From Hymenolepis diminuta (Eukaryota; Platyhelminthes; Cestoda; Cyclophyllidea; Hymenolepididae), in assembly GCA_900708905.1 (NCBI GenBank), contig CAADRB010000015.1, positions 107,444 through 171,443 of the forward strand: 64,000 bases of DNA, written 5' to 3'. The notes beneath the pieces are model-generated. The model was not told the DNA's origin. It saw nothing but the letters and a program-made list of their open reading frames with translations, and made no database searches. This document shows positions 39,109 to 51,919 of the stretch, one piece after another. Position 1 is the first letter of the stretch. Every line of letters begins with the position of its first letter. The translations under genes and the position numbers were made by a program.

Positions 39109-42100
39109 CATTGTTTAATAAACTTGAGGTCGGAATGATTATATGAAATACACATTCGGCAGCGCAATAAATAAAAGTGGTGCATGGCCAACAGCACAAT
39201 TACATTGATAATACTGTTTCCCATTTAATTTTTACTGTATTATTTCTTTATTAAAGTGTGCATTCTGTTTTCTGGTCATAATAAGTAAGGAAACAACCTA
39301 AAAATAATTGTTTTTTAACAAAGTATTAGAGTAGTCCTTTGCTAAGCAGACATTCAAAAAATTGAATGCATTTAGCTACATTTTGTGAGTAGACGAGTAT
39401 GAATGTTAATCACGCTGACTTATTAATTTTCTAATTTCAGTAAAAATATGTTTCTTGTCGCTCTATTGCATCCATTTTTGCAAAAAATACTTTGTCAGAT
39501 AATGGTAACAAAAAAAATTAAACGAATTTTAATACTGGGATAGCAATATACGAAATATATACGAAATTGCAAGATATTACAGTATGACATTAAGCTGGAA
39601 AATCTGAATGCACTTTATGTATAAGTCGGATTTTCCCAAATTTCATTTTATTTTGATAATCAAAGCAACAATTCGTTCTGTTACGCTTAGGGGATGAAAT
39701 TCCAAATGTTTGTGGTGATCCAAATAAATCGATCCATGGGATTCTCAGTGAGTTTGTGTCCGCGATAATAAATTATGTCAGTTACGAATTCCTTCAGTTA
39801 AACATTTTCCGCGTCGCTTCTATACATTTCTATCTTCTTACAGCCAGTAGCAGATAAAGAAACATCAAAGGCAATTGACGTGGATTATATTCCAGGATTA
39901 AAAACCGAAAATGCTTTTTTGCATTGCAGTGGGTAGCATTAATAACGTAGATGTAACCTTAAAATTTCCCAATTTCTAAAACTTCACTTTATGTTAAAGA
40001 TATTTATAGGTATATATAATGCATTTAGAGAAAATTTTTATGTCATACAGCTTATCTTTAATGTTAGAAAGCAAAATATCATTGCCAACTACGGAAAAGT
40101 GGTTGGAATAGATAAGATCTTACAGTTGCAGACATTTATTCTTTTCGAAGAAACTGGATCGTTTTAAAGTCTAATGCACAACTGTCAACCCTAATCAAAA
40201 ATGTGTCGAGCTGCAATTCTACCTCTTCACTTTCAAATCTGTCACTTGCTCTATTTATTTGTTTGTAATATGTCGCCTTGTCAACAATTATGAATTATAT
40301 AAATCATTGAATATGTCACCATGGTTGATAACTGGTCACAAAATAAACTTGTTAACAAAACGGATGTTCACAAAATATTATAACAAAGACAAAATTATTT
40401 GGTTAAACAAAGCTAACCGGCTGATAAGCATTGTAAAACCTAATGAAGTACACAAATTTCTATACATCTATTTGGCTGTTTCAAGATACACTAAAATTCA
40501 GTTTGCTACATAGATGCAAGTCAGTAAACATCTTCCTCTTACAATGAGATAACACTGACCACAAAATGTTGACTTCTAGAGATGAGTGAAATAATTCCAA
40601 GGTTAAACGAATACTGCTTACATTCAACAATATATAATCACTACATTAGCCACAAAGAATAAAACTATAAGCATTTGATACCCTGTGAATCAATAATTGT
40701 GATTGTTTCCCGTCAGTTAGGACGCAAATAACATTGATTTTATCTCTAAACCAATTATTGTTTCAGCTCAAACAACAGATTTTGTGAAATAAAAATAAAT
40801 TCAAATGACGGATGATGCAAACTGAAAACCAGATATGAGGATTTTGATCACCCCATCCATGATTATATGGAACAGTTTAGTGTAACAAATTAGTAATGTA
40901 CCAAATTTCAATCGTCTGTCACGTCAATTAATGCTAAGGAACCCTGATCCAGTGAAACAATTGTTCGAAAAGACACTGTTTAATTGAATTAAATCTGATC
41001 AAAAATGATAATCTTTAAAGCACTAGATGTGAATATCCATTCAACTACAACGATCATAATTATCATATAAGACCGTGTAACTTGCACCTATAGCACTATA
41101 TATGTATATATACAAGGGAAAAATTTATCGCCGTTGGGTAAACTATTTCTATAAAATTATTTCACAACGCTAAAAATTTATATCCAAAATTATCTTTTCA
41201 GCAAAACTTGCAGAATTTATGGATTTGGTCACTGCTATTAAATTATCATTACATACTTTGCTTACATTCAGAATTCAAACTGGAATAGGAGCTGACATTT
41301 TCGTCCATTTTACAGTACCTTTTAACATATTTCATATATAGAACTCAATTGTAGTGTTTCCTTACTGTCCATTTGATTTCCATGTTTTTATATTTAAACT
41401 GCTGGTGCAAGTCAAACCAAAATAATTAGTACTAAACAGCGCGTATCTTTTTGTCATTATGGACTAAATCTCAGGAGACTCTGCGTTTTAAAACTCTTAC
41501 CATTCCTGTTTTATATTCGCTTAGTTGAAAATCAATAATTTCCTTCATGAGACTCGAATATTTTTCAAATGGTTTAAATTTATCTTACGCAAGCGACTTT
41601 ATGCACGATGTTTATTCCAACTAATTTATGTAAAACAGCATTGGAAGTATTTTAGTTTCTTCTGATTGAAATGAATGCGCAGACAATTTTAAGTAATTAC
41701 TTTATTGCATATAATTTAATAGTACCGTACACTTTAACGAAGGAAATCTACGAAATTATAGAATTTAATCAAATTTCCTAATTACTTTTCTGTCGTAGTT
41801 TTAAAGGAGATTTGGCGACAAAGATTTTCATTAAACTGCATTTACTGGATGAAACATTTTAAAATTTCGTTATATTTTTTATGAAAAGTATATATCTTGT
41901 TATGCACTTCAGTACCACTCTAACCTTCACAGTTATAGAACTGTTAAATGGGACAAGCAATGAATTCTAAAATTGATCTGGCAATGAATATAAGCGGTTT
42001 CTGTCAAACAAATTTTCATTTAAATTCTAAGGTAGATTTAAATTAAAGTTTCAGCATCAGTTTTTAAGTGCCTTCTTGGAGTATATTTACTTATTTTCAT

Positions 42101-42280
42101 TTAGCCGTAGCAATTGGATTAAGGTAAACGTGTATCTCACATAATAGTATTAAAAATTCAATAACTTCCAGGACGTTTAATTAATATATAGTGTTTTCCA
42201 ACTCCTCATTACACTTTGTTTTTTCTAATAATAAATAAATAATTTTTTTCTAATAAATTTTCTCCCTTTGCGATAATAAT
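39109..42280. other. Intergenic, no gene recognised
   Basis: AT-rich DNA with scattered 60-84-codon frames that carry no motifs. Nothing else seen. Confidence 0.5.
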
Positions 42281-42289
42281 CCATCAGAG

Positions 42290-42690
42290 ATAGCGATAAA
42301 CTCTCCCAAAGTCTACCAATATGGGCTAGCTTCCCACATTGCGCTGTAAATATCACTGTCAGTAAGGCTTAAACAAACTCTCCTTCAATCGATTCAATAT
42401 GACTTTAGCAAAAATCATTGGGAATATCACCGTCGATAAGTCTCGATCTATAAGTCTTAATTTCTTCTTTCCTACCCTTGTACACGCTCATCAAGAACCA
42501 CTCACTTACTTATCCATCCGCTATCCGACTCTTCATACATATATACATGTCATCTTCCTCTCTCACTGTCGCTGGTCCTCTTAATGAAAATTCACCTCTT
42601 CTCCATCTCTATCCCTTTTTCCCCGTTGAAAGCTGAAAGTAAAGCCAAGTGAACAGCAAGCAAAGGACCGGATACCTTAGCCGCTGTCGT
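42290..42690. other. Pyrimidine-rich island, possible repeat
   Basis: Compared with the flanks this segment is rich in C and T on the plus strand, with many CTC, TCC and CAC runs, and is much less AT-rich. Similar texture occurs at 43,560-43,760 and 48,919-49,400, the last of which has LTR-like features. I could not align these to one another base by base. Confidence 0.35.
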
Positions 42691-43559
42691 ACCTTCAATA
42701 ATTATAATATAAAATAAGATACTCTCTTAAGTAGAAGTTGGTAAATTATTCCTAACTTTGGAGAGGGTTAAGACATCACAGTGACAAAGATAGTATTTTG
42801 ATAAATATTAGGGAGTAGAAAAAGTACCAGGATCTTAGTGATTAAGGAGCGAAATAAGTGACATTCAAAATCAGAGATGAATATTGCATATCCAGTATGT
42901 GGGATGTTCAACCGCAATGGATGTCAGCATAAAAGGGGGGAGGGAGGTAAAAATTGAACTCTCTACCAGAAAGGCTAAGCGAAGCCATCCATCTTTTCAT
43001 CGTGAACTATCCTAAATAGGTTAAGGAACTAAAAGTTTCATATTAATTTCACTTACTTGTAACTAAGCACATAATAAATATAAATGAATAAATTATATCA
43101 ATAGACAGGGCATTGGCATTGCAATAGACTTAGTGTCGGATGCACCCATTACCTCTAAAGTAGGAATTAACATTGAAATAATTCTTTTAATTATTTTGCC
43201 GCCAGATGAAAACTTTCTAAATTCAACGCCGCTCCGTGAGTTAAAACATTAAGGGAAAGTAGATGAAAATAAATATGAATTTTTGAACCGAAAACTAACA
43301 CTCTAAACCGTCAAAATAAATGAGAATAAGATAGTTAAATAGCAAATTCCGTAAAACATAGTCACCAAAGTTTACAAATAACTCAATAAAATTTGAAAGT
43401 TATGCAGCTCTTCTCCATGCTATGTAGTTGAAAGTATCTTTGAATAAGTAAGTCAAGACAGCGCTGACAATGAAATTCAGCCAAAGTTCTTTTTAACTGC
43501 AGTCAAACAGTTCATGTAATGCATATATTATCACGCATCAACAATTTAATTTTTTGTAT

Positions 43560-43760
43560 AGAGGGTGCATAGATCATTTCGGACGATCAATCGAGTCCTG
43601 ACTAAATCATATATACCCCCTTTCCTAAATAAGCCTACCATCCACTATTCGCACATACCATTCTCTCTCTCTAGTCCCCTGGTCCCCTACAAATAAATTC
43701 TGCTCACCAATTCTTGATCCTGTTGTCCTAGGGAAGATCGGTATATGATGGAAGGTAAGA
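43560..43760. other. Second pyrimidine-rich island
   Basis: Contains CCCCC, CTCTCTCTCT and several TCCCCT runs, then a GCTCACCAATTC segment. The composition contrasts with neighbouring DNA. Repeat origin is suspected but no family is recognised. Confidence 0.3.
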
Positions 43761-46700
43761 CTCAAAAATAGCTATGGAATGGTTGGATACGTCTGCTACT
43801 AATTCAACCCTCTATACATCTTTATCACAGGTGCAAATTCGAACATGCTCAGTGGCACACTTCCAGGTCTACATAAAACAATTTTCCCTAACTTCGAGTT
43901 TGTGAATTGCATTTACAGTTCTAACTAGCCATTCTCAAATAAGATAATTATTTTGCGAACACTAATTTTATTGCACGCTAAAACTCAAGTCGATTTTAGG
44001 TTTTATATAGCACGATAAGGAAACCGGCCTAAATAATTCAGTTCTCCTTTGGTCAGTACATTTATAATAAAGGAGAGTGGGCTAAAACAATAAAATTTTA
44101 TGACATGAATAGATGGTTCTAGTTTAGTGGTTAAAATTCCACTGCTCTCTCATGTTTACGCTGTGAAGTTAGAAAATCACTTAGGTCAAAGGAGAGTGTA
44201 AAATAGTTCGAAAAGGGGATGGAGAAATTAACAACTAGATGACAAAATCATGGCATAATGTCTTACCTCTCTTAAATTTTAGATCCACTGTTCAAGTTTT
44301 GGAGTGACTCTGAAATTTCTGAGAGCCTTCTTATCCCTAATATCCTTAGTTTATCATCCAGTTTGCCATTCCGAAAAACGCATCTCTTCAATAGCTAAGT
44401 GCAACAATCTGTAATGACAACTTGGGTTTCAACGGGAAAAAATGTAAGTGGCGAAGTGTTAAACTTCATGTTTTCATACCACATGAACAGATTTTAAATA
44501 ATATCAGTGCACCCCAGGTAATAAAAATGACCGTTAGTTTCAATTAATGATAGTCACGTATTGCCATACAAGCAAAGGATTATTAATTACTAAAGTTCTG
44601 GGTAATGTGTCTTGGTAATAATATTTAAAATAGCTTTCTCCAAATTCTCTTTTAAAATTGAAATTTTTCACGCAGCCTGAATTCTAACAACTTTTTGCAC
44701 GATTTTCAAGTAATTTCAATGAAGCATTTACTTGTATAAATTAGTACATATTCCAATGACAAAAATAGTAAAATAACTGCGCAAAATTAATATTGATAAA
44801 TCTATGCCAAATTTAAATACTTTTTCGTTGTATTAGTTATCATAATTCCCCTAGGATCTTTAATGTAATTTCTTAATCTGCATTTTTCGTTATAGGCAAG
44901 TGCGGTTTGAGGCGGCGCTTTCGCGGGCTAATTTGCATATCATATTCGACTTGACTTTTTCTCTCCATAAATCCTTCTAGTTAACCTATTCAAATTAACG
45001 TAAAAGATGCACCGCTGGAGGAAATATTTCTTTGAAAGGAGAATAGGAGGGTAAAAAGGAGGAAAAATTTGCAATTTTCCTATACAAATATTGAAAATGA
45101 TTGAACTTGAATATATTTCAGGTGCCGAATGCTGAATTGTCAGCTGGCTTACACCATCGACGAAATTTTAACTATTAAGTGGCTTATCTTGGCTATTGAA
45201 AAATGAACATAGTTGATGTAAATCATAACACAATTTACATAAATTACTTAAAAGATTTAGATATTATTTTGCACAGATTCGGCATTTGATTTTGTTCCTT
45301 CTATCACATTTTAATCGGACTATTTAAAATCTGTACGGAAAGATATATAGCGATTTGTTTGGCGAGGAGAAAAATTTGGAGACTTTTGTCTTAAAAACGA
45401 TAATTTTTATACAGCTCCATATTGCAATTGATGTCTTTTTGTCTCTGACCTTCATAGGTTGCGGTTAGTCACTGACTAACTACCAACTGCTAACGCTAAG
45501 TTACAAGGAGTAAGAAGCAAACAATGGGTTTCGTTATGCAGAACTTTTATTAGGCTTAGCAGAGAGAAAGAGAGGCCTACAAGAGCAAAGGAATTTGACC
45601 GGTAGGAGTTAGAGGGAAGAGAGCCTAGTGGATGCGCGTAACGGGAGTTTTCATAGACGTACTAATAGCGCGGTTAGATCTTCCAGTTGTCAGGGTTCCG
45701 ACATTCACCAAGCAGTCTACATAAATAAATTTAGATAATCTGGAAACAGTCAATTTTGAAAAACCCATGAAAATTTAATCCGAAAATAGTTCTTAATTAA
45801 ACGCTTCAAATGAATGCTTATTAGACCTATGAAAAATTTCATTCTAAAATGCTTATCTAATGTGTCAATGTTTAAGGCAAGAGCTGGCATTTGTTTTCTT
45901 TTTCATAATTTTTTAGCTCAAAAACAGTTAGAATTCCTCAGATAGAAAAGGAGTCGTACACCTAGTACTGACAAGGTATAAATAACCGGATGGTGGCGCC
46001 ACCATCATCTTAAGATATACCGACCTTTTTATAGATATATATTAGGCTTCATAAGAAGGAAAAAGTGAGCTTTTAAAAGTATTATAAACTATTACCAATT
46101 AATAATTATTACAACCATTATTATTCTTTCACTCAAGAAAGGAATTTTATTGTTTAAAATTTAAAGCTAGTTAAAAAAGTCAATCATAAAATAGCTTTAA
46201 GATTTGTTATTAATTATTGCAACCAATGCCGATTACACTGGAAAGTAATTTCAAAACCATTTCAACTTAAAAATGTCCACTGATTTCGTGTTAAAAATAA
46301 GGAAAGTGAATTTTTTGCAATTGCCAATTCATATTCTCAGTTCAAATATAGTATTATATAGATTACATGGCACCGGAATTAAGAAAGAAATATGTCTTAA
46401 TTGGAAATATTTTTCTAGGACAAAGAAATTAACTTTTCCGGTAAAATATTGTTTACAATCTTTTAGTTTGGTTGATGTGTATTTGATGTCAGTAAAATTA
46501 ATTATGAATAAATGTAAAGATTCCTGTTTTCATAAGGAAAAACAACAATTTAATTATTTATGTAGCTATTCTCAGTAGCTGTATGTAAATCTTTCCCCCA
46601 AAACCAATTTCCAACCATTATGTCACAAATTTCATATTTACTTTACAGTAACACAGATTCAATATGAATTATCTGTTGCTATTATATCACATCTGTTTGA

Positions 46701-48890
46701 CTTAAAATAATGAAACTGACCCAAAAATGTTGCAAACGATGATTTTGAAACCGAAAAATTTTATTTACTTAAGGTTACCTAGAAATGCGGCTTGAATATT
46801 TAAGAAAGTGGGTGTTCTAAATGTGCTTTTTATACTTCGAAACCTGTTTAATTTAAGCGTTTTAATCACTTCGTATTAGTTAATTATTCAGATTAGAAAA
46901 ATTACTTTTCATAAAAAATCTCGGGTGTAGACTAAACGAACACTGCAAACATGGATTTTATTTACCTATGCTTTTGTGAACAAACCTTGGACCGTGTACT
47001 GAAAATTGAGGACCTGCAAGGTGATCTTAATTAGTTGCTTGAACTGTGGAATGCGATAATTAATTATTGAGGGTTCTTAATGCACCTCTAATTATTGCGT
47101 AAATAAAAATTCATTTATATTCATTTATGGCGAAGTGTTTGAGGTTTATTTTCGAATAACCTAGGTAAATTTGATTGGCGATCAATCTCTTGAATTTAAA
47201 CACTACAATACACTACACTACAACCACTAACATTTTTATTGTATATCATAGATATATATCTCTTTATTTCCATTCAGTAAACTGACATCGTCAACTTATC
47301 ATCACCTCACATAAGATCCATCTACTATTGCTTAATTATGGTCTAATCAAACTTCTTTCGCTTTCATGGCCAATGTTTCTCTGCATCTCCGTATTTTTGT
47401 ATGCTAAGGGATTACTTTGTTTATATTCAATGAAGAATAAATGGCAGTTGCAAAATTGATTTATTCATCCATTTTGACAAAATCCTCCCAATTTTTGTTG
47501 ATCGTTGTAGAGTTTACAATAAACAATGGTCCTCTTAATACCTTTGTGAACATATTTAGAGAAATGAGAACATTCTATGGGGAAATAATATGGGAATAAG
47601 GGAAAATCTCCTAGTTTTGTTCTATTTTTTTCAGCGTCTATGCGAACCTGTTATAAAATAAACGGATTATTTTGAATAAATTTGGACTATTCACTTAGTT
47701 AAATATCATTCCTCATAGGCTGATACGGTTGCTATTGAATATTTTTATAACTGATCGATCTTTCTGTCAAGCTCTAAAATATTTTTATTAAAAGTCCACT
47801 CATCATAACTGAGTGCATTTGATAAAATTCTTTATCCCACAGTATGCGAGTTTTGAACCCTCTAATACACTCTTTTCTACCCATAAAACCAAGCACATTT
47901 CTATGCATTAGTCTTAAGTGCTGTACTCAGAGAATCGGAATGGATAAATTACCAAAGCAAACAAAATTCAGAGAAATTATACACAAAATGCTGACTAGGC
48001 CATATCCAGATACTTTAGGGAGGATTAATAGGACGAGACCACTACATTAAAATACAAAAACATTGAATAAATTTGAAATGCATCACTAAAGTTGCTACTA
48101 TTATAGCCCACAGTAATATACAAAAAACTGTAATTTTTCATTGCTAGAAAGTAATTGAAATGAAGTAAGTAAAATTAAAATTAAATGGCAATAAAGGAGA
48201 GGGAGGGAGTTGAAAAGAGATCGTCATAAGAGTAACTGTGTTTGATTTTCGGATTCTAGTTACAGAATATACACATATGTAGCAATTCTCTGCTTCATGT
48301 TCCAAAATTTAAAATTCATAATTTGTTCCCTAGATTAACCACCAAATTCTTATCCACAGTCTCCGTTTATTGATGAATCGGTTATTATAATGGTTGGTTT
48401 TACTGCACCCATTCACTTTTTTCTTTCGATTGCACGACCTTAGAAGATTTTAACCAGTATTTCATGGTCTTAGCACGGTAGAGATTGAGATGACATCTAA
48501 TAAATGAGGGCAATAATTTGTGTCTCCAAATCATAGAACCCGGTCATGTTTGCCGTTCATCCTTTTCAAGCAAGAAAAAGACAGTGTCACAGAAAACGAA
48601 CTGTTTCCCTTGTTTTAAATGTTATTTTGATATTTATATATAAGTCAGATCCACAAATCCTTTATTGATCGGCGTGACACCAAGTTACTTTAGGTTTTAT
48701 TGTTCCTACTTCTCGAAGTTTTTTAAACATTATTATCATCTCCAATATAAAAACTGAAATTTGATTATCTGACTTTGAAGGATGAATCCGTTTTCTCCGA
48801 AATATTTTATCTTACACCATCTCTAATCATCACTAGATTTAATTATCTTTATAGTAATGTCTGTAAACTTTTAACCTTTCCTGTGACCCC
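43761..48890. other. Intergenic, no gene recognised
   Basis: No supported gene. A GC-richer patch lies at about 44,895-44,935, another higher-complexity patch at about 45,440-45,720, and an 18-base perfect palindrome at 45,989-46,006. Neither patch gives a protein match. Confidence 0.45.
45989..46006. repeat. Perfect 18-bp palindrome
   Basis: GATGGTGGCGCCACCATC equals its own reverse complement, with the centre at GGCGCC. It is GC-rich within AT-rich DNA. It could be a dimeric-protein site or a chance or repeat-derived sequence. Confidence 0.9.
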
Positions 48891-48918
48891 NNNNNNNNNN
48901 NNNNNNNNNNNNNNNNNN
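48891..48918. other. Assembly gap (28 N)
   Basis: A run of unknown bases directly before a repeat-like, C-rich segment, suggesting that assembly broke at a repeat. Confidence 0.98.
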
Positions 48919-49400
48919 CCTCAGCTGACCTATTTCTCATCGATCGGAAAAGGTAAACATACCTCAGACGATAGTAGCAGATACCATTTAATCAACCCCT
49001 CTATTAACCAGTCTTGTCTGCACTGACCCTTTCTTTTCCTACAATCATTCCGACCAATTAACCACGCGTACAACCGTATCCTTATGCGTGTCCTCACCCA
49101 AAGTCTGGATTATAAATAGCCTCCATCAGACACACGACAAAAACACACCAAGGGACCCTACCTCGTCTAACGCCTCTTTCCATAGCTCCGTCCTTCTCCA
49201 ATCTCCTATTTCTCTATTGAGACTCTGTACTGAACTTTGTTCAATACAACCTGGTCAAAGCAATCATTGCCGTTCTTTTCCTTTCATTTACTGTTAGCCA
49301 ACTACCGCTACAAACTGGTGAACTACTCCTACCACAAATTGGTGACTCTGCCACTACAAACCGGTGACCCTCAACAATCTGGTGGCCGGCTACAACTTCA
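48919..49400 (+). repeat. LTR-like segment with TATA box and short repeat array
   Basis: C/T-rich sequence unlike its flanks. TATAAATAG lies at 49,111-49,119. Near the right end four related short units occur in a row (49,300-49,400), each built on a CTACAAAnTGGTGA theme. TGGTGAC-type words are typical of the LTR-end and primer-binding area of some retrotransposons. No second copy or coding region was found, so the LTR call is an inference. Confidence 0.35.
49300..49400 (+). repeat. Tandem array of about 22-26-bp units
   Basis: Four diverged copies of an ACTACAAACTGGTGACT-like unit: ACAAACTGGTGAAC, ACAAATTGGTGACT, ACAAACCGGTGACC and ACAATCTGGTGGCC. The spacing is slightly irregular. Flanking DNA does not share the unit. 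Confidence 0.75.
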
Positions 49401-50120
49401 TATCTTAGAATTAAAACATTTTTTTACTCAAATAAAGTAGGAATTTCGAAGGATACTAACTTACTGAATTCAGAAAAATATCCGAAATAAAATTTATCAA
49501 CGGAATGGGTTGAAATTTCACTTTATTCTTCCTATTTTTCCATCGTAGCTTTTTTCTAAAAGTTTTAAAGTTAGATCTTAGAATAAAAACATTTTCAAAT
49601 TGTTTGCAAATATTCATTTAAATCAGCTTCAGGACAGGAAAATATTTAAATATCCTTTATAAACTGCAGAAATTATATTTCGCATCGTATCTTAGGTCTT
49701 TGTTATTGCATTTTATATTTAGCTAAATATGATATTCAAAGTAAGATTCATAAATTTCGCAATTTTAATCACGGAAAGCATTCAAACTGGGAGGAAGCAA
49801 AACATTTCAATGAAAAATAAAGGAAGAGTCAGAGACGAAAATTCAGAGCATTAAATCAGTTTTGCTTCGTATTAAGTTTTCATTCCATAGGTTATACGCA
49901 TTTTGTTTATTGTGCATAGAAATTTTCTATCATGCTCTAACTTTTTAAAGGCTTCACATTTCACATTGATTCCTGAAGTAATTCACTCCGCGTCATCTAG
50001 AGTTTAGTGAACAGTTCAGTTAACCGAAGGCTTAGTCATGTTCTCGTGAAGCGTAAAACACTTCCAAAACTGACCGAAGGAATCTGCTGCGCTCTAGAAC
50101 ATTCCAAAAAGTACGAACGT
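49401..50120. other. Intergenic between repeats
   Basis: No supported gene. The left part is AT-rich. The right part, from about 49,980, becomes less AT-rich as it approaches the family B LTR-like repeat and may belong to it. Confidence 0.4.
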
Positions 50121-50127
50121 CCTAATT

Positions 50128-50390
50128 TCGCGAAGCGAGCAAGCGCGGACGTGTGCACAAAGGCCTCTCTGCCAATTAGGGTTCAATATTCATGCAATGT
50201 AGTATTATACGTACATAATGACTAAGCATTTTTGCAGTTAGCCTTGGTTGTAATAAACTCTTCGCACTCTATACCTTCTGTGTTCCCGCTACTTTGGACG
50301 CAGCCTAGCTCATTTTGGCCGTAATTTATACTAGGGGACTCTGACGGAGGCTAGTTGTACGTTTCTGAAGCTAGTCGGACATTTAAGAAG
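50128..50390 (+). repeat. LTR-like repeat, family B, copy 1
   Basis: Similar to 63,430-63,695 in the same orientation. Shared landmarks: GCGAGCAAG, GGTCAATATT or GTTCAATATT, TGACTAAGCAT or TAACTAAGCAT, AACTCT then TCTATACCTTCT, TTTTGGC, and a GAGGCTA-TTGTAC block near the right end. AATAAAC in the middle could act as a poly(A) signal, giving an R-U5-like layout. No coding part is attached here. Confidence 0.65.
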
Positions 50391-50796
50391 ATTACTAAGG
50401 TTTAGCAAAGTGCTTATTTATGCAGTCTTCGCTATACGCTTCCGATAATTTTAGATTTAGAGAATCGATAGCTCAGGCGTGACAGTAAGCATCTAACCTA
50501 TAATTTCAGAGATTGCATTTTAAAATATCCTGGAACAAACATGCATATAATTAACTGATAAAACTACAGCATATCGTGCTGGGGAAACGTTCACTGACGA
50601 AACAAGATGGACGAAGATGAGATCAGATCGCATTTAAAATTATCAATAAACCCCCAAAAATGACGAATTTGTCAAATTAATCAAATATATTTCATATTTT
50701 ACTCATTTTATAATAGTAACGATTGTGTATACAGGTACAGAAAATATCGATCGGCGCATCGCCAAATTCATTGAGGACGCAAAAGCTATGATAATA

Positions 50797-50990
50797 CTAA
50801 CTCGAATGTTGAACAAAATTTTCGCCTTCTGCAGAGTCGATGGCATTTTCTTTCGATAAATTAAGCTTTTCCTTCAAATCTTCAATTACCTTCTCCAAAT
50901 TTTCCACCTTGGTTTTCAGTTCGGCATTCTCTTTTTTAAGGTCCAGTTCGTCAGCTGTCTCTTTGACGTTAAAGAATTGCTTCATAAAAC
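50797..50990 (-). CDS. Small leucine-zipper protein or terminal exon
   Basis: I do not recognise this gene. The 62-codon frame from the ATG at 50,985 is highly charged and forms a clean heptad pattern. Leucines 16, 23, 30 and 37 are spaced by seven, with N20, V27, I34 and L41 in the alternate core positions, so it should form a parallel coiled-coil dimer. The tail (43-62) is acidic and polar. No basic DNA-binding region precedes the zipper in this exon. Four bases before the ATG is ACTTAG preceded by a pyrimidine tract, a plausible 3' splice site, and the frame stays open to it. It may therefore be the last coding exon of a longer gene whose upstream exons I could not find, or a complete microprotein with a 5' UTR intron. 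Its coding-like composition stands out from the repeat-rich flanks. Confidence 0.45.
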
Positions 50991-51900
50991 TAAGTAAAAA
51001 ATGATGAAATTAGATTAGATGTCAATTCTTTAACTGTTCATTTGTGTTTAATATAAAAATATTATACTATCTTCACTTTGAGTTCCCGTCTAGTAAGTTC
51101 TTATAAAATGCAAAATAAACACCTAAGAATGTTTACATTACCTTACAAATGCGTTATTTATGTTTCATGAAATTAATTTAGCTTACCCCATGGGATTAAC
51201 AGGTTTTTCGGGCAATTCAAATAGTTGTATTAATGCTAAATTTTTTAATTTTATATATTATAAATACCATTAGTCAGGGCATCTAAAACTCCTGATTTAT
51301 CTAAGTAATTCTTAAATTCCTGTCTTCTTGACGAAAAGTTCTACAAAATATAGTTTACCCATTTGTCGATATTACCGACTGCATTTTCTCGTATATGTTC
51401 CAAATAAAAACCTTTTATGATGTGGTCAACTTAAAGTACTGAAGGTCAGATACTACCATATAACTTTTAATGCTTGATTTTAAAGTTTTTCTATTTTAAT
51501 AACGATTTTATACACAATATTATTATAAATTTTACTCGATGAATATGAATATTAGTTTTTATTCTATTAGTGTTCTATTTGCATGCACTTTTGAGCAAAC
51601 TAGGAGAAAGTCGCAATTCTTGGCACACAAATTTGTAGCTATTTAAGTAGCTCGTTTTTTTCTTATTTCGCCTTGTGTATCTTGATGACTGTCGTAAAAG
51701 GATCATTTGAGCAAATTACTCAGTGTGTTACTGACTTGATCCTCATGATACTACTTAGATTCCTCTACACTTCGGATACCTTGTCTTCACCCTTCTAAAA
51801 GACAGACTTTTCTTCCTGAAATCTTTTACCATCTCTATGAAATTGTGTTCCTAGCCAAAGATATTACATTTGACATCTAGTAGAAACTTGCTTTAGTGCT
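50991..51900. other. AT-rich spacer, no gene recognised
   Basis: Upstream of the leucine-zipper exon on its own strand. I searched it for an ATG exon with a good donor and found none convincing. Confidence 0.45.
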
Positions 51901-51919
51901 CACAAATGCAGCTAATATT

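Noticed and set aside
46273..46578. 101-codon plus-strand frame
   Set aside because: Length is notable for this DNA, but composition is background-like and no domain or signal peptide is recognisable.
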